64,000 bases of DNA from Ricinus communis (lineage: Eukaryota > Streptophyta > Magnoliopsida > Malpighiales > Euphorbiaceae). This document shows positions 44,812 through 54,839 of the stretch, one piece after another. The notes below the pieces were generated by a model. It saw only the letters and a program-made list of their open reading frames with translations, was not told the origin of the DNA and searched no databases. Each line of letters begins with the position of its first letter. Positions within the stretch are counted from its first letter, which is position 1. A program made the position numbers and the translations under genes. Location: the NCBI RefSeq assembly GCF_019578655.1, contig NC_063258.1:20092802-20156801 (forward strand), written 5' to 3'.

Positions 44812-44977
44812 TTAGACTTGCTCCACTCAGCTTCTCACTAAAGAGCACAATTGGTCTTCTTTCTTCCATCAAGACTCCACTAATACCTATTCCACTTGTA
44901 TCACACTCAACCTTAAAGGTTTTAGTGAAGTCAGGCAAAGCAAGTAAAGGTGCTAAAGTAAGTTTGTCTTTTAGCAA
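44762..44977 (-). pseudogene. RNase H N-terminal piece joined to integrase (minus)
   Basis: Reads LTLAPLLALPDFTKTFKVEC, then DTSGIGISGVLMEERRPIVL and FSEKLSGA, the start of a Ty3/gypsy RNase H with its first catalytic Asp in ECDTSG. It then jumps straight to KIMRLHGVLRTIISD of integrase. The rest of RNase H and the integrase zinc finger are missing. Confidence 0.88.
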
Positions 44978-45133
44978 GTTAAAAGCATCATCTTATTCTT
45001 TTTCCCACTTAAAACCCACATTCATTTTAATGCATTCAGTTAAAGATGTAGCAATTGTAGAGAAATCCTTAATGACCATGAAAACTCCTAACATCATGCA
45101 CATTAGTAGGTTTGGACCACTCTCTAATTACTT

Positions 45134-45823
45134 TTATTTTTCTTGATCAACATGAATTCTCTTATCATTAACAATATATCCAAGAAAAGTAATTTCATTA
45201 GTGCAAATAGTGCAATTCTTAAGATTAGCATATAATGTCTCTTGCCTTAACACATTTAAAATAAGCTTTAAATGTATTACATGCTCATCTAAAGATTTGC
45301 TATACATAGTGGACCTTCTAACCATTGGTTTCAGGATGACAACCAAAGACTAAAGCCCGGTCCGAGCAAGATCGTTGAGACGTCTACGCGTGGGGTCATT
45401 GCTGACTCCCCTTATAATATCATCAAAATAAACCACTACAAACTTTCTAATGAAAGTGCGCAAAACATGATTCATCAATCACATAAAAGTACTTAGAGCA
45501 TTGGATAAACCAAACGGCATGACTAACCGCTCATATAATCCATGTTTCATTTTAAAAAGATGTTTTCCATTCATCACCCTCACACATTCTTATTTGATGA
45601 TATCCATATTTAAAATCCACTTTAGGAAACACACAAGCACCTATTCATCCAACATGTCATCTACGCTAGGTATAGAATGGCGATACTTTATCGTTATTTT
45701 ATTGACGGCATGACAATGAACACACATCCTCCATGAACCATCTTTCTCAGGCACCAAAATTATAGGAACCATACACGGACTCATGTTTTCTCTTACGTAC
45801 CCCTTATCCATAAGCTCACTCAC
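45134..45823 (-). pseudogene. Ty3/gypsy reverse transcriptase with a 110-bp insert (minus)
   Basis: 45823-45641 carries [20 protein letters not shown] and [19 protein letters not shown]; the usual DCR of this motif reads HCH, so a catalytic Asp position is changed. Degraded text follows to FVVVYFDDI at about 45440-45415. The catalytic box is then interrupted: LIYSKSLDEH-like text resumes at 45304 as MYSKSLDEHVIHLKLILNVL, followed by EITFLGYIVNDKRIHVDQEK. The insert at 45305-45414 is not a multiple of three. Confidence 0.88.
45305..45414. other. 110-bp GC-rich insertion inside the RT catalytic motif
   Basis: Between YFDDI and YSKS coding text. It contains GACGTCTACGCGTGGGGTC and CCCGGTCCGAGCAAGATCG, clearly richer in GC and CpG than its surroundings. 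No TSD or inverted termini could be fixed. Confidence 0.75.
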
Positions 45824-46517
45824 TTGCCTTTAGGTTTCTTTTGTCTCCTCGGGGTTGCATCTATATGCTGGCCTATTTAGTATGCTTACACTAGGAATGA
45901 AATCAATTTGATGTTAAATTCCTTGAATTGGTAGTAGTCCTTTAGGTACATTTTTAGGAAAGAGGTCATCATATTCCTACAAAAGCTCAAGAACAACACT
46001 AGGCAAATCCTTGTTAAGATCATTAGAAATCATCAAGACTTCCTTGTACATGAGCATAAGTAAAGGCTGCCTCAAGGTTAGTGTTTTCCTCATATCAATT
46101 AGCTTTGCATACACATTCATTTTTCTTTCACTCTCATCTCCCTTGTTTTCTCTCACCTTGTGTTTTCCATTACGCTAACTTTTACCACTTACCTCACCTT
46201 TTTCTTTTTTTCACTATTTCTTGCTCCCTCCCAAATTTTTCCCCATATGAAGATTCAAGCTCTTCATATTATTGTTTAATTCTCATTTGTTCATAAAAAA
46301 TGGCCTTCAGAGGTAATGGTCCAAGATTAACTTTTGTCCATCAATAGTCAAGGAATATCGATTTTTGAACCCATCATAAATCACGCGCCTGTCATATATC
46401 ATATTGCCAAGGTCTTCCCAACAAAAAATGTCCAACATACATGGAAACAACATTAATAGAGCACCTCATCCTTATATCTCCCAATGGAAAAAGAAATTAG
46501 TACGTGGTTATTTCCCT
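45824..46517 (-). pseudogene. Degraded protease-RT linker region (minus)
   Basis: About 690 bp between the protease start and the RT N-terminus. The reading frame is lost; short pieces such as the YDEVFPKNVPKGLLPI-like text near 45920-45990 fit the linker of related elements. The plus-strand ORF at 46081-46296 is a shadow. Confidence 0.55.
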
Positions 46518-46727
46518 TCACACACCACTATCATTCAAGCATTGCAACTTGTAAGGCCTTGGGTGTTTGGTAGTTGGTAATTTCAATTTCTCCACAAGCA
46601 AAGTACTAGCAACATTAGTACAACTTCCACTATCAAAAATCATGTTGCATAACTTATTAAAAATTAAATAAGGAGTATGAAACAAATTCTCATGCTGCTC
46701 TACATGCTCATCATGTTTACATTGCAA
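46518..46727 (-). pseudogene. Ty3/gypsy aspartic protease start (minus)
   Basis: ENLFHTPYLIFNKLCNMIFD then SGSCTNVASTLLVEKLKLP. DSGSCT is the active-site motif of retrotransposon aspartic proteases. KHPRPYKLQCLNDSG follows, as in related elements (usually ...W L...G). It lies directly downstream of Gag, with one stop between them at about 46728. Confidence 0.88.
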
Positions 46728-46728
46728 A

Positions 46729-47944
46729 TTAAGTGTGCATTATACTACTAACATCCCCTTTAGCATAGTCAACATCACTAACATCCTCTGAAGTTGGCAT
46801 GTCATCATTCTCATTATCATTTTTATCTTGGCTTTCAGATTCAACAATTCCATCTCTAACAATCATGGTCCTTTTATTAGGGCAATCAGATACATAATGA
46901 CCATGTCTAAGACACTTAAAACATTTCAAGTTTCTAAATTGATTAGCTTGATTCTCAACTTTATTTTTACTGCCTATTTCATTTTTATTCTTATTCTTAT
47001 CCACTTTAGGCTTAGCAAATTTATCATCCTTTTTACTATAGTTCAATTTCCAATTATAAGAACTAGAACTAGAATTAAGTTTAGAATCAAACTTACTTGG
47101 ACCTTTTCGCTTGAGTTGCCTTTCAATTTTCATGGCCACATTCACCATGTCCTCAAGCTCCATAAAATGTTGCAACTCCACAAGATCAACAATATTCTTG
47201 TTTAGACCATTCAAGAATCTTGCCATGGTAGCCTCTCTATCCTCCACCACATTTGCTTTAATCATAGCCATTTCCATTTCTTTGTGGTACTCCTCCACAC
47301 TCATGGTTCCTTGCCTTAGAGTTTGCAATGTGATGCAAATCTCTATAGTAATGGTTAGGAATGAACCTCTTCCTCATGATGCATTTCATCTCCATCCATG
47401 TCCCCATGAGTCTTTCTCCATTTCATCTCCTTTCCCTACAGAATTGATGCCACCAAACACTAGCGTAATCACAAAACTCAACGACAACAAGTTTTACCTT
47501 CTTCTCCTCCAAATAGTTATGGCATTCGAAGATCATCTCCACCTTTTGCTCCCATTCCAAGTAGACATCAGGATCATTCTTTCTTTAAAAGGAATGAATT
47601 TTCATTTTGATGCTACCTAGGCTGCGGTCTACACCATCTTGCCTTGATCTCCTATTCTATCTCCGAGGATGGTCATCTCCTCCAAGAGTGGTTGCTTGGT
47701 CATCTTCCAAGTCTTCTTCACCATCATAATCCTCTTGTTCAAAGGCTAGTTGCCTTTCTCTTCTAGGCTCATTTTGAATCCTTGTAATAGTTTCACCTTG
47801 CCTTCTTACACTTTCAATAACATCATCCATCCGCCTACACATTCTTTCAAATTCCTTTTGCATTGCTTGCAAAGTTTTCTCAATGGATGCTCCAACACTA
47901 CTTGAAACTTGTTCTTTTGACATTGTGCAAAACTTGAAAAACAA
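46729..47944 (-). pseudogene. Ty3/gypsy Gag (minus)
   Basis: 47944-47657 is the N-terminus, with a coiled-coil-like stretch SIEKTLQAMQKEFERMCRRM and an acidic segment EQEDYDGEEDLEDDQ. The capsid centre (47650-47330) is frame-broken. 47328-46729 has [36 protein letters not shown] and LEDMVNVAMKIERQLKRKG, then a Lys/Asn-rich region and the zinc knuckle CFKCLRHGHYVSDC (CX2CX4HX4C), followed by an acidic end. Gag forms the particle and binds the RNA. Homologous to the plus fragment at 40984-41890. Confidence 0.9.
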
Positions 47945-48477
47945 GTTAGGATAACCTTATAGAAACACTGCCTCACGTGTTTCGCTCAATTAAAATGCAC
48001 ATCACCCGTGTTTCACTAAAGGTTTGACTTTTCTCAATGCTAGTCTTACCACTATTGCCTTTTACCTCTCTTGCTTTTACTTTAGGTTTCTTGGATGAAC
48101 TAATTACCTAAACAAACGAAATTAAATTATAGAAATTCAATAGAGTGGAAAGAAAAGGTTGGTCTAGATCAAGTAGTTAGGTAAGGCCAAACTTAAAGTA
48201 GCTAGACACAAGAAAACAATGAAAGACAACAATAGAATAGGTTCTTTATGCCACCCAAACCTTCTTTTTGTTTAATCTTTTAATTTGTTTTTATTTTTTT
48301 ATGATAATAACAAAAGTGAAAAGAAATTAAGAACAACACAAAGAGATTAACAAGAAGGGACAATAAAAATTTATTTTATGAACACAAAGGTGTAAACTTT
48401 TAAAAAGAAAGAGTACTTAGAAGGACAAAAAATTGAAAAAAAAAAGAATTCAGCATAAATAAAGAAAAAGTAAAGAA
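47945..48477 (-). other. Leader of the minus Ty3/gypsy element
   Basis: AT-rich, no ORF. No tRNA primer site could be seen, so the leader is probably truncated where it meets the plus-strand RT fragment at about 48478. Confidence 0.55.
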
Positions 48478-49923
48478 GACTACCGTGCAATTAATAAAAT
48501 AATGGTAAAGTATCGTCATCCTATCCCTAGGTTAGATGATATGCATGATGAGTTGAATGGTGCATGTTACTTTACTAAGATTGATTTGCATTCCGAGTAT
48601 TATCAAATTCGCATGAAAGTTAGGAATGAGTTGAAAACATCATTAAGACTAAGTATGGTCTGTATGAGAGGCTTGTAATGCCATTTGGGCTTATTAATGC
48701 AGTTAACACTTTCATGAGGTTAATGAACCATGTATTGCATGAATTTCTTGGTAAATTTGTAGTTGTATATTTTGATGATATTCTAATCTATTCTAAGTCT
48801 TTTGATGATCCTATTATGCATGTGCGTAGGGTCTTAGATGTTCTTAGAAGAGAAAAATTGTTTGGTAATCTAAAGAAGTGTAGTTTTTGCATGGATAGAG
48901 TCGTATTTTCAGGTTTTGTTGTTAGTTCTAAAGGTCTAGATGTTGATGAGGAAAAGGTGCAAGCAATTAAGGAATTGCCGACACCTACCAACATTAGCCA
49001 AGTTAGGAGTTTTTATGGTCTTGCTAATTTTTATAGAAGGTTTATTGGGGACTTTACTAGCATTGTCGCACCATTGAATGAAATTGTCAAGAAGAATATT
49101 CGATTCAATTGGGGTGATGCACAAGAAAATGCTTTTAATTTGCTATAAGATAGATTGTGTAATGCTTCTTTACTGATTTTACATAACTTTGAAAACCTTT
49201 AAGGTTGAATGTGATGCAAGAACAAAGACCCTACGCATATGCATTGGTGTTGGGGCTGTTTTGATGCAAGAACAAAGGCTAATTTGCTATTTTAGTGAAA
49301 AGCTAAATGGTGTAGCACTTTGATACCCAACATATGACAAAGAACTCTATGCTTTGGTTTGTGCTTTGCATACATGGAAATACTACCTGTAGCCTAAGGA
49401 GTTTGTCATACATACAAATCATGAGAGTTTGAAGCATCTCAAGGGGCAAGACAAGTTGAACTGAAGACATAGAAAGTGGATGGATTTTATTAAGACATTC
49501 CCATATATGATCAAGTATAAGAAAGGTAAAGAGAATGTGGTTGCTGATGTATTATCCCGAAGGTATGCTTTGCTTAATACTCTTAATTCTAAATTATTGG
49601 GTTTTGGGTTTATTAATAAGTTGTATTTGAATTATAATGACTTTGGTAATGTGTTTAATACTTCTGCTAATGGGGCTGCCTTTAATGATTTCTATATATT
49701 TGATGGATATCTTTACAAAAAGAATTGCCTATGCATTTCTAGTTGTTCTTTGCATGAGATACTTGTTAAAGAGGCACATGGGGGCGGTTTAATTGATCAT
49801 TTTAGGGTGCATAAGATTTATGACATATTGATTGAACATTTCTTTTCGCCTTGCATGAAACGTGATGTGAATAAGGTGTGTGGTCGATGCATTGTATGTT
49901 TAAAGGCTAAGTCTAAATCGTAA
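48478..49923 (+). pseudogene. Ty3/gypsy RT-RNase H-integrase start (plus fragment)
   Basis: Begins inside RT (AINKIMVKYRHPIPRLDDMH near 48490), continues YFTKIDLHSEYYQIRMK and, after a break, the 48678-49148 ORF with [20 protein letters not shown] (YFDD box) and [20 protein letters not shown]. Stops at about 49146 and 49199 break RNase H, of which GVGAVLMQEQRLICYFSEKL and YPTYDKELYALVCALHTW remain. 49480-49923 has GKENVVADVLSRRYALLNTL and the integrase zinc domain (HGGGLIDHFRVHKI ... CGRCIVCLKAKSK). It is truncated at both ends. Confidence 0.9.
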
Positions 49924-49984
49924 CCCCATAGGTTATATGGATAAGGTGTGAAAGATCATGGTTATTTATTATTTTAGGTAGTGT

Positions 49985-50398
49985 ATGACCAGGAGATCCA
50001 ATCTTGACCTATTAGACCCTCTACCAGAACCAGAGCGATCCCTCAGGCAATTGAGAAAGCAATTAAACGTAGAGCAAGAAGAGGTTTAGGTTAGGAAATC
50101 CGTACACGAGAGTAAGTCCGGAAAGATTATAGTAGAGATGGTAGATGCCAACGACAACAATGACAATAACCGGATGATGTATGATTTTGTGAAACCATCA
50201 TTTGAGGGGATATGAACATGCATTACGAGACCGGCTATTGCCGTCAATAATTTTGAAATAAAGCCTAATATTATTCAGATGGTGCAGCAAATGGTTCAGT
50301 TTGGAGGCTTATGAGATAAGGATCCTAATGCACATATAGCAAGTTTCTTGGAGATTTGTGATACCTTCAAGATTAATAGGATAATAGACGATGCAATT
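49985..50398 (+). pseudogene. Athila-type Gag N-terminal fragment
   Basis: Starts MTRRSNLDLLDPLPEPERSL. A frame with stops continues to NNFEIKPNIIQMVQQMVQFG, DKDPNAHIASFLEICDTFKI and IIDDAIHL. These are hallmark Athila Gag motifs and are paralogous to 56640-56840 (NNFEIKPSIIQMVQNNQFGD). At 50398 the coding text changes within one codon into the 39-bp minisatellite, so the two are directly joined. Confidence 0.88.
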
Positions 50399-51566
50399 CA
50401 TCTCCTACGGGGTTGTTTTCTCATATTAAAAAATTTACCCCTTCTACGAGGCTGTTTTCTCATATTAAAAATTTTACCCGTTGTACGAGGCTATTTCCTT
50501 AGACTCGCAATTACACTACTTTTATGTGGTTGTTTTCTTAGATTCATAAACATACACGTTTTACAGGAATATTTTCTTATACTGATATATATATCACTTT
50601 TACGGGGTTATCTTCTCATACTAAATTATTACCACTATTATGGTGTTGTTTTCTCAAATTTATAAATATACACGTTTTATGTGATTATTTTCTTATATTG
50701 AAAAATATACCCTTTTTATAGGGCTGTTTTCTCATATTATAAAATTAACCCATTTAAAGGGTTTTTTTCTCATACTCATAAATATATCAAAATTACGGGG
50801 TTATTTTTTTTGATTGATAAATATCCCCGTAATACGAGGTTGTTTTCTAATTTTTATAAAAATACCTCTCTTACGTAAAAAATTTACCCCTTTTATGAGG
50901 CTATTTTCTCAAACTCGTAATTACACTACTTTTACGGGGTTGTTTTCTTAGATTCATAAATATACACATTTTATAGGGTTATTTTCTTATATTGAGAAAT
51001 ATATCACTTTTACGGGGTCGTTTTCTCATATTAAATTATTAGCACCATTATGGGTTTGACTTCCCAAATTTATTAATATACACATTTTACGGGCTTATTT
51101 TCTTGAATGGAAAAATATACCCCTTTTACAGGGTTGTTTTGACATATTATGAGATTAACCCATTTAAGGGGTTGTTTTTCCAGACTCACAAATATACCAA
51201 AATTATGGGATTATTTTCTACGATTGATAAATATCTCCGTATTACGGGGTTGTTTTCTAATACTTATAAATATACTCCTCTTACGGTGTTGTTTTCTCAT
51301 ATTAAATAATATGCCCCTTCTACGACGTTGTTTTCTTAGACTTGCAATTACACTACTTTTACGGAGTTGTTTTCTTAGATTTATAAATATACACATTTTA
51401 CTGGGTTATTTTCTGATATTGATAAATATACCACTTTTATGGATCCTTTTCTCATATTATATTATTAATACTATTATGGGGTTGTTTTCTCCAACACATA
51501 AATATACACATTTTACAAGGTTATTTTCTTATGTTGACAAATATACCCCTTTTACGGGGTTGTTTT
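50399..51566 (+). repeat. Second 39-bp minisatellite array
   Basis: About 30 monomers of the family seen at 1-3851, same strand, with the same monomer classes and 11-monomer order (for example HTHKY-LIDKY-NIYKY-HIKKF-QTRNY at about 51170-51370). It ends at TACGGGGTTGTTTTAAGAC, next to mitochondrial DNA. Confidence 0.92.
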
Positions 51567-52239
51567 AAGACTAGAATGGACTATGAACCAATAAAAAGAA
51601 GAATGCCTTTGAGCGCTTGTTTGAATTCTTCCTTGATGACAGGAAGGGAAGACAGAAGTATCAAATGTCTCTTGCCCCTCCATATAACACTCTTTTTCCC
51701 ACCTTGCAAAAGATCATCCACTTGAATATTCGTGTAAAAGTTGGTAATTCTACTTTCTAATAGAGTCATTAGTTTCACAGCTCTGGGAGAGAATTCCATG
51801 ATGAAAAAATGGGATAGTGTTAAAGGAGAATGCTGCTTTAAAAAGAAATAATTAAATAAAGAGAAAACTAATTCCATGAATTAGGAGACATAATCGAATA
51901 TGCAAAACCATCTCTCATTAGCGAAAGCTATCTACCTCATTTTTCTGAACCTCTACTAGTATAGCATGGTGCTCTTTTTTATGGTCTTTCTCTATATTCA
52001 TTGAACACTTTTGATACCTTACCACACCGATTTCACAACTCGAGTATATCAGCTTGACTTTCTTTGCAGCTTTCGAGCCTCTTTATTATTAGCAAGATAG
52101 AGCGCTTGAGCGCTCCTATGTGATACGGCTGAAAACCCTTATCTTGCTTGCTCTTCTTTTTAAAGAAATTGCATGAGCGGCTTGAAAATCTTACCTTTAG
52201 CAACTGCAAGAGTCTTTCTTAGTACAATACCTTTGCGAG
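51567..52239. other. Nuclear copy of mitochondrial DNA (NUMT)
   Basis: Composition and style differ from the flanks. It carries the 5' coding end of mitochondrial atpA on the minus strand (51713-51799), with upstream non-coding text typical of plant mitochondrial spacers (for example AGATAGAGCGCTTGAGCGCTCC near 52100, described here in part). Left border: 39-bp array; right border: a small inverted 39-bp block. Confidence 0.7.
51713..51799 (-). pseudogene. atpA: ATP synthase F1 subunit alpha, first 29 codons (mitochondrial origin)
   Basis: The minus-strand frame starting at 51799 reads MEFSPRAVKLMTLLESRITN then FYTNIQVDD, almost the same as the start of plant mitochondrial atpA (family knowledge). 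The homology stops after VDD; the frame continues to 51581 with unrelated text, so the fragment is chimeric or rearranged. The alpha subunit is part of the F1 head of the mitochondrial ATP synthase. Here it is too short to function and lies among repeats, so it is a transferred piece. Confidence 0.85.
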
Positions 52240-52402
52240 ACTGAGAAAATAACATCGTAAAAGGGGTAAATTTTTTAATATGACAAAATGACCCCGTAAT
52301 ACGGGGATATTTATCAATCGAAGAAAATAACCCCATAATTCTAGTATATTTATGAGTATGAGAAAACAACCACTCAAATGGATTAGTTTTATAATATGAG
52401 AA
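52240..52402 (-). repeat. Small inverted block of the 39-bp minisatellite
   Basis: About four monomers on the minus strand (HTHKYTRI, SIDKYPRIT, HIKKFTPFT). It is opposite in orientation to the arrays at 1-3851 and 50399-51566 and is embedded in organelle-like DNA. Confidence 0.88.
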
Positions 52403-52713
52403 CTGGTCGCTCCTCTAGTTGAAGTATCAGGCCCATTTTTCGTTGCTTAGGTTACATCTTCGAAATATCCCATAAGGGAATTTTTCTCTACTTCCCCCAA
52501 TCTTCACTTTATGCCACGCCGACTCCCTTTTCATCATGAGGCATGGAATTAGACCAAGGGGAATCTCCATAGGAACTAGTCCCTCAAATTTTGCACGTAG
52601 GAGATTGAGACACAGTCCCGCGGCTATGGGGAAAGATGTAGATTGATCGTCCTAGATAGACAACTACATAGAGGGTCTTTACAAGTCTCTATATCTTGGT
52701 GATCCTGATTTGG
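52403..52713. other. Organelle-like or unknown DNA, no gene
   Basis: GC-richer than the surroundings (for example GAGACACAGTCCCGCGGC). It may belong to the same mitochondrial insertion as 51567-52239, but no gene was recognised in it. Confidence 0.4.
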
Positions 52714-53758
52714 AAGTGTGTATGATGCATGCGAGCATGGAGCTTTTGATAAATACTATAGGCATGATGGCTACTTGTTTAAGGATAATCAATTGTGTGT
52801 GCCTAATTGTTCTATACGAAGATTAATTTTAAAAGTATCGTATGAGCGAGGATTGATGGGACATTTTGGTATTGCTAAGACTTTAGATATGTTGCATGAG
52901 CATTTTTATTGGTAAAAAATGTGTGTTGATGTTGAGAAATATTGTGCCAACTGTGTTGTTTGTTTACGTGCTAAGTCTAAAAGTAAGCCCCATGAATTGC
53001 ATATGCCATTGCATATTTCTATTTCACTTTGGATTAATGTTTATATGGATTTTATCTTAGGATTGCCAAGGTCTAGGCATGGCAATGATAGTATTTATGT
53101 GGTGGTTGATAAATTTAGTAAAATGACACACTTCATTGCATGTCATAAAGCCGATGATGCATCACATATTGCTGATGTATTCCTTAGAGAAGTAGTATGT
53201 TTGCATGGCATGCCTAAGGCTATCGTTGGTGATAAGGATACAAAAATTTTGTCCTATTATTGGAAGATGTTGTGGACTAAGTTAGGTACTAAACTATTAT
53301 TTTCTACTACTTGTCACCCTTAAACGGATGGTCAAACCGAAGTGGTTAATAGGGCATTAGGACAATTATTGCGTGCTATTATAGAAAAGAATATCAAATC
53401 TTGGGAAGATTGCTTACCTCATGTAGAGTTTGCATGTAATAGGAGTGTGCATTCATCTACTTATTGTAGCCCTTTTAAAGTTGTTTATAGTCTTAATCCA
53501 CTAACTCCTTTCGATTTATTACCTTTGCTATTACAAGAGCGTGCTAACTTGGATGGTTCCAAGAAGGCCAAATATGTTTGGCAACCTCATGGCAAGGTAA
53601 GGTAGCAAATTGAGAAGAGAAATGAGCAAGCCGCACATCATCATAACAAAGGTAAAAAACAAGTTGTGTTTGAACCTCGTGATTGGGTGTAGTTGCATAT
53701 GCACAAGGAGAAGCTTCCTCTTCAAAAGCGTTCTAAGTTACAAGTAAAGACGAGATGG
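52714..53758 (+). pseudogene. Ty3/gypsy integrase fragment (plus)
   Basis: 52718-52915 has GAFDKYYRHDGYLFKDNQLC and RGLMGHFGIAKTLDMLHEHF. After a stop, 52919-53323 has the zinc finger [31 protein letters not shown] (first Asp), [15 protein letters not shown] (second Asp; the usual SDRD reads GDKD) and a stop inside the [13 protein letters not shown] motif. 53342-53605 has [19 protein letters not shown]. Further stops lie at 53603 and about 53690. It overlaps the integrase part of 48478-49923 in homology, so it is a separate copy. It ends against the 1.01-kb repeat. Confidence 0.9.
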
Positions 53759-53764
53759 ACCCTT

Positions 53765-54228
53765 CCAAGAGAATAGAGAATTTGTGATTTATTTCCATAT
53801 TGGATCTGAAAGCCTACCATGTTCTCATTTTATTTATTTCTTTTATGTCTCTCTCTCTAATTTATATCTACTATGATAGTTTGGTTTTACTTGGCGAGCA
53901 TAAACAGGAGTGTTGAGTTAAAGCACATGGCAGCGACAATCATAGGCACCGCTCCAATGCATGGACAAATGCAAAAAAAGAATAGTAATTGATCGAGTAT
54001 TCATATCATTCTCCGAATGATCGTAGGCGAATCTTTTAAGGGAAAGAGGAAACATCGAGAATCGAGGCATTGCCTAGATATTCTTAATCATGAGATGCAC
54101 CATTGGGATCTCCATCATTCCTTACTACTCTAAGGACAAGGACTCCTGATAACATAATGATTGAATAAGGAATCATGCGAGCGCAATTGATAAGCTTGAC
54201 CGGTGGCATTGAGGATTACGTAGATGTC
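53765..54228 (+). repeat. 1.01-kb repeat fragment
   Basis: From AGAGAATAGAGAATTTGTG through GCATAAACAGGAGTGTTG and GATCTCCATCATTCC to CTTGACCGGTGGCATTGAGG. The most distal copy in the window. Confidence 0.85.
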
Positions 54229-54839
54229 ACACCCCATCTCACGTAGCCTGAAATGGATTTTAAAACCAAATGCTTTCTAAAATCTTTTTAGTTTAGTTGA
54301 ATTATAATACACTTATATATATATATGTAATAATGTATTTGAAATCATAATTTTGAAAAATAGATAATTTTTTTAATATGATGTTTTATTACAACGACTA
54401 TAACTAGAAATGCCTTTATTAAATATTATTAAATAAGTTAATATACAAAGTTTGCCTTTAAACATTAAATTTATAACATAGCCTTTTACATGTACATAAC
54501 CACCATGGTATGAAACAAGGATGAACATTTATGTACAAGTTACAATGAGTATGTATATGACTCCTCAAATGAGAAATGTTGGCCAACCTTACTCTCGCCT
54601 TTAATCACACTTACTAGCTCAACCACCAACTATCAAGCCTTGCTTCTTGAATAAAATTTATGAAAAGAGTAGAATGAGTATAAAAATATTCAGTGAATAG
54701 ATATACAAGCAGAAAATAATTTAGATAACTATAAGAAGAAGAGAACCACATAATTATCTAAAACATATAATGATACAATGCAAATATGCATAGTTCTTTA
54801 GGTTATTTTAGTTTTAGTTTCATTTGATTTTACTAGGTT
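54229..54839 (-). mobile_element. LTR fragment, TGTCACACCCC type
   Basis: Starts TGTCACACCCCATCTCACG directly after the 1.01-kb repeat, in the style of minus-strand chromovirus LTR ends (compare TGTAACACCCCC at 11368). No ORF. It is cut at about 54790-54839 by the Athila-like LTR. Assigned by its terminus only. Confidence 0.5.

Larger units (their letters stand above)
43191..48477 (-). mobile_element. Degenerate Ty3/gypsy element (minus), Gag through integrase
   Basis: Reads right to left: leader 48477-47945, Gag 47944-46729, protease 46727-46518, RT 45823-45134, RNase H start 44977-44815, integrase 44772-44281, C-terminal domain 44233-43831, then LTR-like text to 43191. There is no chromodomain. 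The RNase H-integrase interval is deleted and RT has a 110-bp insert. No 5' LTR is visible; the leader meets an oppositely oriented RT fragment at about 48478. Confidence 0.85.

Noticed and set aside
48478..53758. One Ty3/gypsy element interrupted by the 49924-52713 material
   Set aside because: Both sides encode the integrase zinc-finger region, so they are different copies, not one split copy.
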